From assembly GCF_048544455.1 (NCBI RefSeq), contig NC_133538.1:6664658-6728657 (forward strand): a stretch of DNA of 64,000 nt. The letters are read 5' to 3'. A model generated the notes under the pieces. The model saw only the letters and a list, made by a program, of their open reading frames with translations. It had not been told where the DNA came from and ran no database searches. Numbering within the stretch: position 1 is the stretch's first letter; each line of letters opens with the position of its first letter. The position numbers and the translations under genes were made by a program. This stretch comes from Silene latifolia (Eukaryota > Streptophyta > Magnoliopsida > Caryophyllales > Caryophyllaceae). Of the stretch, positions 54,676 through 64,000 are shown piece by piece.

Positions 54676-57600
54676 ACGGTTGTTTGCATGCAAATCGGTT
54701 AAAAGTTTTTCCGAGTTATAAAGAGTAACATATAAAACTTGTAAATTTTGTGTTATTATGATATATCACGAAATAAATCCATGCATGTTAATATTTCTGG
54801 TCCTAAAATGTTTTAGGATATTTTGGTTAATTTTACGGATTTTTATTGTTCATATTTCTCTATAATGACATTTAAATGTGATTTTATGAGTAAAAATGTC
54901 ATTTTTGGTCAAAAATTAGCTATACTTCGAATTTTAAGTTGATTTTTGGATATGTTGTTGCATATATTATTTTGAGATAACCTGTAAATTTTCATAATTT
55001 TTGGACTTGTTATGCTCGAAAAATGAATTTTTCATCATTAAATTCGGATTTAAGAGAAAAATAGGTTAATATGAGTTAAATTTCGAATCTGGTCATAGAA
55101 AATTAATATGTTGTCACATGAAATTTTACAATATGTGTGTAAAATAATTGGCTATAAAGAAGTCTTTTTGCATGATTTATGGATTTTTGAAGAAAAATAG
55201 CATAAATAGTGACATTATTGGTGAAAATTAATAAAACATAATCTATGACTTAGGAAAAACGTCTAATGTTGCATTTTATTATCTTTTTCAGATCTAAAAT
55301 TGAAAAGTTAGTGAAAATAATTTTTTCATGTTTTTATGATTATTTTATTAAAAATCGATAAACCGCAACATTGTTTTTCCGGTAAATTTTCGAAATTTTT
55401 AACCTAAGATTTTGAACATTATGAGTGTCATGGAATTTTTCCAGAATGTTCATGAATTTAAATTTCAAATTTCGAATTTATTTGAAATTTTGTGATTTAT
55501 TTGAAGTTTAATAGCTTATTTTTGTAATTTTGGTCCATTTATGAACAATTTTGTAAATAAAGGTTAATTATGGTCAAATTATTAGTGAAGACTATATTTT
55601 GAGTCCTAAGAGGTTAGGGTAATTAACTTATGCATAAATATGAGTTTATGTATTTTTGTGATTATAAAATGTTGAAATCACGCAAATCCGTAAAAACCGA
55701 GTAATATACGATATTGGCTAATTAAAGGCGATTTAGCATAAAATTGAGCATGTTCATACATATTATAATGCTGCATTTTCTTTATGATTGTCGTAATTTT
55801 TAATTTATGTAATTTTGAATTATGTAATTTTACTTAGTATGGCCTTAGATTTTAATTGGTGTTTCCCGAAATGTATGGGAATATCGATTCGGTTGTAATT
55901 TTTATTGTGATCTCGTATCACCGTTTTGTAATTTAATAGATTTACTTTATTTTAGTTACAAATGTATAATAGGAAATTATGTAATTTGTTATGTAATTTT
56001 ATTCATTCCGGAGTTCCCAAAGACGGATTTCTTCAAGAATGGCGATACATAAAGACGGTGTTACCTCGAGATGCGTGTCACAACCGAAGTTCAAGGGACC
56101 AATGGAGTTGGTTTCCGAATATGTAATAGATAAATAGTTTTCTATTTTAGGAAGGCCATACTAGGATTTATTTATCTTTATGCTTGCATTTTATTTTATG
56201 TCACATGCATCGCTAAATCGCCATAACTAAACATGCATTGTTATTTTATCGAATTTATCGACCGTGTCAATTAGAATTATCGTAGTTCACCGCTTTAGTT
56301 CACTTAAAACGTGATAGATAATAAATTGACATGACCTCTCGGTAAAACAATTAATTGAGACATAGCCTTACCAAATAGTAGAAACCATGAAAACCTATTT
56401 CGCGAGGGAGTGCACTCGGCCCTACCGGGGTACAAACCTTGTTACGTAGGGGAAGTGGGTGATGAGTGTTAATCCACCGAATTCATGTTGATGAGGGTTT
56501 CATCGGCCATACCGTGCCCAAGTTGATGTGGATTTGGATCATGGACACATTTATTCGAAATTTGGATTGAGCTCAACGGAAGTATTCGTGACCGTAGTCG
56601 CATGTGTTCCGGCTATAGATAAATATTAGAGTAATTTTATCGACCAAGAGTTCTAAAAGTAGAATCGATTAAAGCGTTAATCCACCGAGTTATATTGATA
56701 AGGGTTTCATCGGCCATACCGTGCCCAAGTTAATATGAATTTGGGTCTTGGAATCATTTATCATAGTTGGGTAGAGGTCACTATGTAAATGCTTTACTTG
56801 TTATTTACAAGTATTAATAAAACGATAAATGTTAAGTTTTCCACTATTCCGTTATTATATTGTTCTATTTCTTTATCACAATTCATATACGATATCATTT
56901 CGTTTTTTGATTCAAATCTCCATTAACATCGTAACTAAAGACAAAATTTGAATTTTTCTTCTAAAAACCTCGTTTTATCCATTGGAAGGATCTCTTGTAG
57001 AGAGTATAGATAAAAGTTATTCGTTATCAAACGGGTTTTGATTCTTGACTAACACATCTACTTACAATGGATTGTTTTTCATATACTTAAATGAATTAAG
57101 TACCTTGAAAAGATAAAATTGTTTTGGTGATTAGATTTTCAGAATTCGTAATTGACCAAAATAACGCAACCACTTCGATGAAAGTTTTAAGACTAAAACG
57201 AACAAATGAAGAGTAATCTTCATGAAATTCAATTTTGCTTCTCAAAGCAAAGACTCATTGAAATAAGTGGGAGCATTCTCTTAAACCGTTAAGATGAGGA
57301 CGAGGTTCAAGAAGTAAAGATTATAATGGAATTGATACAAGGTTATGTTAAAGGTAAAGTTGTTGAGAATGACAATACTAAACCTATCAATCCCGACCGA
57401 TAAAGTTTCCGTTGTCTTAAATGTTAGACACGAGAAAGGAAACTACCCCAAATTATTGAAGAATCAACAAGTTAGTTGTGTGACATCTAATGGGACCTTC
57501 TTCGTTAAGTGTTTATTTGGTTAAACATAAGTTTTGCTAGTATTACTTCGTCAATATTAGAAACCGGTGGTGGTTTTCATCATTATGTTTGATACATAGG

Positions 57601-60600
57601 ATGATTAGAATATGACGACTAGCAACAATGAAGTCGAGAGATAGAGTAATTGTGTACTCAATCTAGTTTTTGGATTTAAAGTTGTACTTAATTATGACTA
57701 TTAAGTGCATAAACTCTAAATAAGAATATAAACTTGTTAAGATACAAAAGAGGTTTCACTTTTGTGACCCTATACACCACGATTTGATGTATGGCTAGCC
57801 CATCATCAAGGTGAGTATATTCTAAACCAAACTAGAATGATATATCATGTAGATGATGTAAGACTCAAATTGGTAACCCAAGATTAAACCTTAAATTCTG
57901 GAATGATGAACGCAAAGAGTTATCGAGTACTCTTGAAGCCATTAGATTGTTAATGGTTTATGCGTATCTTGTATTCAAAGCAAGATGTCTCGTGCCTTTT
58001 GGTTGAAAAGGAGATCGAGGTTGTAAATCAACGATCCAAAATAGGTTGATCATTATCTTTTACCAACGATTTAAGTTGACACTAATATGTTCACTTAATA
58101 AGGTAAATAGAGAAATCTTTGAAGAATTTCAAAGAGTTCAAGTAATCACGATTTAGTCGTGATGGGATTATCAAAGTGAAGACTTTGATATAAGCCAAAT
58201 GAATTGTGATATAGTATCACAAGTTAATCTCTCTTAGCACGCATTATGGAATAATGTGTGGTTGGATAAGAAATCAAACGCTATTCGATATGGTTTGGAC
58301 TTCAATCAAGTTACTTTGAGTTACTTGATCCTTTTGGGGATTTTATCATTTTGTCTAGATTATTTTTCCACTAAATCGAATCATATGTGATATGATATGG
58401 TAAGGGTACCATGTTTGTAAGTTTTCTCAAGAAACAAATGCTCATTTTTCCCTCTTAAATTATCACGAGAACGAGGGTTTGCGGCTCGTGAAGCTGTCTT
58501 TCTAAAATACAAGTTTATTTCTAGAAGACAGTGGGAGAAATTATTCAAGAGCCACAAAGAATGCCACAGAGAATGTTATGTCGCAAGAAACTGGTCTTTC
58601 TTGGCTACATGAGACGTTTTGTGTAAGACATTGTTTCTTTAAAACCTAGGAGGTTAAATTCGTCACTTGTCAAAAATGATGAATTCATGCTACTTTTGAG
58701 AATGTTATGTCGCAAGAAACTGGTCTTTCTTGGCTACATGAGACGTTTTGTGTAAGACATTGTTTCTTTAAAACCTAGGAGGTTAAATTCGTCACTTGTC
58801 AAAAATGATGAATTCATGCTACTTTTAAGAAAGTAAAGAGCTTATAACTTACAAAGAAATTGTTTGATTCAAGTTGATTACTTCTGGAAAGTAATGAACA
58901 TATGACTTACATAAGAGTGTTTAAGTCACAACTCAATACAAGGCTTAGAGCCATGAAAATCCGAAACAAAAGGCTTGATTAGTGACAAAGGGTTTTGCAC
59001 TAATTGCACTAATTGAAATAATTAAGTCTATTTGGATCTTCTTAGGAATTGTGTTTCATTATGAGGATATGCATACAGCAAGTGAATCTAAAACCCACTT
59101 CTTCGATAGAAGGAATGTATTCAATACATGTCTTGAGTTTAGTAGATTCTTGCAATCCTAAGATAATGTGAAACTTAAGAGAGGGTCTTAAGTAGGACAT
59201 CAATGAGTTAGAATCAACATTTTGATCATGTGATAAAATATTTCTCGATAAGTCGAGAAGTTGTGTTTATACATGAAGTTTAGTGAGAGTTACGGAATTT
59301 TTAATTAGTCCGATATGTGGATGACATATTGATCATTGAGAATGATTTAAGACTCTTGGAGTATTATAATACATCTTTATTATCCGGATTTATGAAGATA
59401 AATCCACATGATATTAGCGTCAATAAGAAGTCTTATGTTGATAAGATTCATGACTAGTTCAATTAATTTGAACATATTTGATTGATTCCATTTGCTTCCG
59501 CTGCCGGATCAATTAAATGAGAAATGATGTATAACACTTCATATGCTTTGAGTATGATGAATTGTTTTTCAAAAATCGAATTTAAGTAATCTTTACCAAG
59601 TAAGCTATAAAGATTACCCTTAAGTGCTTGCAGAAGCATTAAGGAAGTAAAGCAAAGTGTTTATGATGCAATATTGTGTAAGGGTGTTACACAAGTAACA
59701 ATTGACAATTGAGATTGCGCATGGTTTCCGACAAAACCATAATCAAAACACACTAGGATGGTTAAGATACCATTGTGGCAATGTTAATTAGGAAGTAGAT
59801 TTTCTAGAATCGTTCTAGGCAATAAAGAACAATGAGAGATATTTATAACGGAAATTGAGTACACTTGCGATTATGAGATATGCAAGAAAGATGAGTCCCG
59901 CACACTGTGAAAACAGTGGGAGCTATTCTTAGGCTAGAGGGCCTATGTCTTGATTGGATCTCGACACGTACTCAGAAAGTTTTGTAATGCAAATGTATAC
60001 ATTACAAAGGAAAACGAGTATGTAGTGAGGTTGAGTAAGGTACAAGAAATTGATAAAACCTACTAACCAAAGCCTTCTCAAAGGCTAAACATGATGAGTC
60101 ATGTCATTTCAATTGAATTGAAATGAACAACTACGTACAAGATCAAATTAGATTATAGAACATGAAATAGTGATCAGGCATTGACTATTCATGTGTGATA
60201 ATCGCATTTGTCGTTCGAGTTTTATTTTAAAACTCTTTTATTATACTTTGTTACATCCAAACGGGTTGTGGAGACAATTGAACCCCGTTAAAGTGAACAC
60301 GGATTAACATTGTATTTGCCCATAGTTACTTGTATGAGGTGACGTCTCGAAGTGACTAGACTGTGATGCGATTGATGGCAAGTTCAAGTGTCATAGAGTC
60401 ATGTGAGATGACTAGTCGATCACATAGGCAGACTGTTAGGAACATTTTGTCGGGCCCTATGACCGCTTATAGATTTCTGGCAATTTATATAGCCTTGTCG
60501 TGGCGAGAGCTACTATAGTATTCTAATGAGTCGATTCTTTTGACTAAAGACTATTCACCTAAGATGGCACAGTTTCAGATTAACTTTGATTTGTGTTACT

Positions 60601-60920
60601 ACGACCTTCGTAAATGGGGTCAAATGGGCATATTTTGGGTTATGATGGCTGTGGCTAGTCGAAGGGAATGAGTGCGATAGGAATTGTCCATCCCCTTGTC
60701 AGGGTTAAAACAATATCTCAGGGCCACTCGAGGAGTAATGAACTGGAAATGCGTGGCCACGCTCGGAAGGTATCCAGAGTGGATAAATCCGGTCAATCAG
60801 TTATTCTCCAGATCGAGGAAACCACTCTCGATATGATCACTTGCAAGTACGACCGAAAGACACCTTGCATTGAGTGGGAGATAGTAATAGGACAAGCGGG
60901 TGGTGACGCACACTTGTCGA
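54676..60920 (+). pseudogene. Degenerate copia gag-pol of element G
   Basis: No long open frame, but family words survive: a nucleocapsid-like HEKGNYPKLLKN phrase near 57430; ETGGGFHHYV near 57560, resembling the copia protease site DTGCGFH with Asp replaced by Glu; a bridge segment RGFAAREAVFLKYKFISRR near 58465-58525; the reverse transcriptase box YVDDILII at 59314-59337; and a later SYALSMMN near 59555. Many small deletions separate these. The first 2.7 kb is AT-rich and featureless. The last 400 bases (GTGGCCACGCTCGGAAGG, CGAGGACAAGTGGGAG) form a conserved-looking 3' untranslated region. Confidence 0.65.
58571..58826 (+). repeat. Tandem duplication, period 129 bases
   Basis: GAATGTTATGTCGCAAGAAA through GAATTCATGCTACTTTT occurs twice back to back (starts 58571 and 58700), almost without differences, so it is recent relative to the decay of the region. 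Confidence 0.92.
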
Positions 60921-60935
60921 GGACAAGTGGGAGAT

Positions 60936-62014
60936 TGTTGGGAAATGTGTCCTCAACAATAGTGCGATCATATGATTTAAATATCATTATTAAATCTCAT
61001 TTTAAGAATACATGTGGGATGTAATATTTTACAATCAACTGGTCCACACATATCGGTAATGATTGGTGACTAGAGTTTGACATTACGTCGTGCGGCGGTG
61101 GTGATCGATTGATCCCCTTAGGTCATACCTATAGGAAATACTCTTAATTGATTATTTAATTAATCGTATACCGATCTGAGTGATTAAATTGCTTAAAATT
61201 GACGGATAATTTTGTGAGTATAATTTACGTATCTTATTGTAAATATGATTAAATAAGACACGGTCTAAGTAATCGAATTATTTTATTACTTGGATGAAAT
61301 TATTGTTTACTGAAACAATTGAATCGAATGAATAAATTATTATAAATACAGAATGTTGTAGTTTATAATTCGGAAACATTTTTGGTACAAGTAATTATGA
61401 TATTACTAAGTCGATTTTTGTATGTGACGTATTTTTAATAATACGTTGATTTTTAATATGATAAAAATACATTACATTGTGACATGTCATGTAACATGTT
61501 ACATGTGACAAATTTGACAAATGACAAAAATAAAATGGATTCTCCATTTTATGTCTAAAAACCGAAAATGAGAAGGGAGTGTAAGAGATGTATTGTGTTT
61601 TTATCTTGAGTGGAAAACACAATTATCATATCTAATTAGTAGCCTTGCACACCTACTTTTTAGAGAAGAGCAAAAATGAAATGCATTGGGCATTCTACCC
61701 AAGGCAATTTCGGCCACTCCACATGAAAAGAGAAGTGAGCTTTTCTCTTTGATTTTTCATTCAATCTTCCCATCTAATTTTCTAGTGTAAGAAAATTCAT
61801 CAAATGCTCTCTACAATCTTATGAGATTTCTAGAGAAATAAATCACAAAATTCCTCTTCTCTCAACCGAAATATGTGAGAGTACAAAAACATTTTGTGTC
61901 ATATTTTTAAGTAAGACTAATTTTAATACTAGATCATATTATTTTAGTCTTTAAGATGTATTCCTTGGGTATATACTTTTGGGAGGGATTCTACTCTTGA
62001 ATCCTTGTTCTTCC
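60936..62014 (+). repeat. 3' LTR of element G, truncated by element H
   Basis: Roughly a dozen or so differences from the 5' LTR over 1.08 kb by eye. It stops at CTTCC (62010-62014), the presumed left target copy of H; in the 5' LTR the sequence continues ATTTGGAAAG. Confidence 0.88.
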
Positions 62015-62615
62015 TGATGGGGCATATTCTGCACCCGCTGACCAAGTCAACATATTGAGTGGGGTCAAAGACATCCACAGCAAGCCAATGACTTAGACAT
62101 CCCGGCCTTTACTGACCTTTCGGCTGCCCGACCACAGGTCTCGGCATGGCAACCTACCAGGCCAAGGCACATACCCGCGTACTCATATCCAAGAACCCTC
62201 GGCATGGAGTCAACCAGGCTCGCCGGCCTGCCATAGGTCCCTCGGCCGAGGGTAGATCGATCTTTCCACCGCTTTCGCCACTTGGCCCACTTGGCCACTA
62301 CGTGACAAAAGGTGAAAGTCTATAAATACTCCTCAATCCTCATTGAGGAAGGGATCCAGAATCTAACCTAAGAACCACTTAAATTGGTATTATCTCTCTC
62401 ATCTCTCTACAATACACGTCCGCGAGCTACATACTACTTAATCACAATAAGTTCACTGACTTGAGCGTCGGAGTGAGTACGCTTGGCACAAAGCCAAGCC
62501 CTCAGTTTGCTCGTTGTTGCAGGAGAGGCCGAGGAGAGCAGTCAAGGCTAGACGAGGCATTATTCGACAAAGCTAGCGTGGTAAACAAACCTCGCCTTGA
62601 ATTCATACCGGAACA
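62015..62615 (+). repeat. 5' LTR of element H
   Basis: Ends CCGGAACA before AT and the primer site. TATA box TATAAATACT at 62321-62330, followed by CTCAATCCTCATTGAGG, a hairpin at the probable transcription start. Confidence 0.82.
62321..62330 (+). promoter_or_regulatory. TATA box in LTR of element H
   Basis: TATAAATACT about 300 bases from the LTR start, with a CT-rich stretch 70 bases downstream (TATCTCTCTCATCTCTC). Confidence 0.6.
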
Positions 62616-62617
62616 AT

Positions 62618-62634
62618 TGGCGCCGTCGTGGGAA
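62618..62634 (+). other. Primer-binding site of element H
   Basis: TGGCGCCGTCGTGGGAA, typical of Retand/Tat lineage elements. Confidence 0.82.
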
Positions 62635-62666
62635 TACGAGATACTAGAAGCTAGTCATTCCCAAAC

Positions 62667-62688
62667 AAAAAAAAAAAAAAAAAAAAAA
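62667..62688 (+). repeat. A22 homopolymer in leader of H
   Basis: Poly-A between the primer site and the gag start; a slippage-prone site just before the coding region. Confidence 0.95.
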
Positions 62689-62710
62689 CCCACCCAAAAA
62701 AGCTAAGAAG

Positions 62711-64000
62711 ATGTCAAAAGAACAAGAGGTGTTCGTAACCGAAGAGCCCCTCCACCCAGGTGATACCGTCCACAATTCTGGAGTTGTGCAGCCCTCCACC
62801 AGCCGGATAATTCAACCGGAGTTCGGGATGCCAATAATGCCAGATACGCCGCTGCCCGCCGACCAGGTCACCGTCATGGGACGTGTGGTTGATGCGAAAG
62901 TCGAAACACTCTCCCGACTGATTGTCGTGGCACGGCTCCACACTGTCACACCGCAAGAGCGGCGGGACTCATCCCGAGAAGCTAGGGCCCAAAAGGTGAC
63001 TCAGAAACCCGAACGAAGCACTAAGAGAGGCCGAGACTACCAAGACGCAGGGAGCCCAGAGTGTCAGTGGTAGAACTAAGCCCTTCCCGCACTCGCGGAG
63101 GGACGATGTCGCCGCGACACCCACGAGGCATGCCCCAGACGAGCGAAAGGAGTTCGACTCACCAGAGTCGGAGAAGGAGTCCGACTCACCAGAGTCGAAG
63201 AAGGAGTCCGACTCACCAGAGTCGGAGAAGAAGCCCTTCCCGCCACAGGGAGAGGGGCCGGACTAGGGATGCGAGGAGCCGATCGCCGCGTGTCATTAGA
63301 CACGTGGTCGGGGCACCCCTCGGTGCCTACGTCCTAGAGACCCCAAGCCGCCAAAGCTAAAGCTACCGTCTATATCATACAAAGGAGAGGGCGACCCAAC
63401 CGATCATGCCGAGGCTTTCGAGTCTCACATGTCGGTGTGGGAGCAACCTGACGAGGTGCAGTGCCGAGTTTTCCCAACGACCTTGGTTGGAATGGCGCAA
63501 AGCTGGTACAAGGGGCTACCCGATGGGTCGGTGTACTCCTATTCCGACCTAAGAGACGCGTTTTTGGCCCAGTACTCCACCAATAAAAGGAGAGCCGTTG
63601 AGACATCGGATCTCCTAACCATCAGGCAGGAGGGAGGCGAGTCACTCCGAAGCTATGTGAAGAGGTTCGACGCCAGGGTTCGGCAGATTAGGGAGCCGAA
63701 CAAAATGAACTAGCGGCCTTCGCCCGATGAAAGGCCTCCCCGGGGGACTTGAAAACGAGCTCATCAAGTGCGGTGGCACGAGCCTTGAGTCCGCCAGGAA
63801 ATTGGCCGACCAGGCCATTAAAGTCGAAGACTATCACAAAATATGGATAGGCCACGGCGAGGCCGGGCACTCAGAAAGAAAGAGCCACCGGGAGGAAAAG
63901 CCGGATGAAGGGCGTCGTGACAATAATAGGTCGCGGGCCGACAGGCCGCCAGAGCGAACCCGGACGTCGGGGAGTTCGGTCCGTACTACCATAAGAAGTA
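62711..64000 (+). pseudogene. Element H gag, several frameshifts, incomplete
   Basis: Starts MSKEQEVFVTEEPLHPGD. Open segments in successive frames are 62711-63073, about 63060-63360, 63350-63715 and 63716-64000. The third holds the capsid core (SYKGEGDPTDHAEAFESHM, CRVFPTTLVGMAQSWYKGLP, LRDAFLAQYSTNKRRA, LLTIRQEGGESLRSYVKRF); the fourth continues KGLPGGLENELIKCGGTSLE, with LADQAI and an Arg-rich tail. At least three single-base shifts are needed, near 63060, 63345 and 63715. The N-terminal part has an RS-rich tandem repeat. The zinc knuckle and pol would lie beyond the window. Confidence 0.8.
63155..63235 (+). repeat. 27-base coding minisatellite, three units (RS-rich)
   Basis: CGACTCACCAGAGTC begins each unit at 63155, 63182 and 63209; each encodes a nine-residue THQSRRRSP phrase. 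Each unit contains the inverted pair GACTC-ACCA-GAGTC. Confidence 0.9.

Larger units (their letters stand above)
53382..62014 (+). mobile_element. Element G: decayed Ty1/copia retrotransposon
   Basis: LTRs start TGTTGGGAAATGTGTCC. The primer site reads TCGGTATCAAGAGCC, and the polypurine tract GGACAAGTGGGAGAT directly precedes the 3' LTR, both of copia type. The 6.3-kb interior retains recognisable but scattered gag-pol words without any long frame. The 3' LTR is cut by element H at 62014. Target duplication cannot be confirmed because the far LTR end is outside the window. Confidence 0.85.
62015..64000 (+). mobile_element. Element H: Retand/Tat-like Ty3/gypsy element, 5' part
   Basis: LTR of about 600 bases beginning TGATGGGGC, primer site TGGCGCCGTCGTGGGAA, then a gag gene running off the window. 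GC content is clearly higher than the surroundings. It is inserted in the 3' LTR of G. Confidence 0.85.

Noticed and set aside
60668..61024. 118-codon frame at the 3' end of element G
   Set aside because: It lies in the conserved 3' untranslated part and runs into the LTR; no domain was recognised.
53846..61622. Identical 75-codon minus-strand frames at 53846-54073 and 61395-61622
   Set aside because: They are the two LTR copies of element G, not a duplicated gene.

Overview
The window reads as transposon-rich intergenic and intronic DNA of a flowering plant, probably a eudicot. It is AT-rich, has no bacterial-style gene packing, and is almost filled by plant LTR retrotransposons: Ty3/gypsy chromovirus of Tekay/Del type, Athila-like, Tat/Ogre-like and Retand-like elements, and Ty1/copia. 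There is also one CACTA DNA transposon, one possible small MITE and a few fragments of host genes. I cannot name the species from sequence alone. No rRNA, tRNA or CRISPR array was seen.

Layout. 1-3763: 5' leader and long LTR of a Tat/Ogre-like element on the minus strand. 3962-5837: 3' LTR and short internal relic of a Tekay-like element (D). 5838-14082: a nearly full-length Tekay-type chromovirus (C, minus strand, TSD GAAAC) inserted into D; its gag-pol is dead (one frameshift, three in-frame stops, catalytic changes in RNase H and integrase). 14300-14601: CT-rich leader and possible first exon of a small host gene, with further phase-0 exon candidates at 14881-14901, 25967-26032 and 49507-49569. 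16190-25543: Athila-like gag-protease-only element (E, minus, TSD CTTCC); its 5' LTR carries a very young 1.9-kb short retroelement (F, minus, TSD ACGGG, LTRs identical by eye). 28990-31585: 3' tandem repeats, polypurine tract and LTR of a truncated Tat-like element.

32572-49470 is non-autonomous Tekay-like element A (plus, TSD ATATC). It contains a CACTA element (37722-39495, TSD TAA) with a small TATA-box gene. Its 3' LTR is split by non-autonomous element B (41112-48968, TSD ACGGC/ACGGT). B carries an Athila ORF1-like reading frame inside Tekay-type termini. 49471-53381 holds host sequence with a TIC32-like short-chain dehydrogenase exon fragment and a GA microsatellite. 53382-62014 is a decayed copia element (G). 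From 62015 to the window end lies the LTR and gag of a Retand-like Ty3/gypsy element (H) inserted into G's 3' LTR.

The most distinctive feature is a set of short dyad-symmetric DNA modules. TACTCG(G/A)TCGAGTA occurs in clustered arrays near LTR starts and in leaders of Tekay-like elements A, B, C and D. A different module with the same core, TGGTCGATCGACCA, occurs in the LTRs of the unrelated Athila-like element E and, in frame, inside its gag-protease gene. Copy number differs between the two LTRs of single elements, so the arrays are unstable. Whether they are regulatory sites, recombination hotspots or self-spreading micro-repeats cannot be decided from this sequence.
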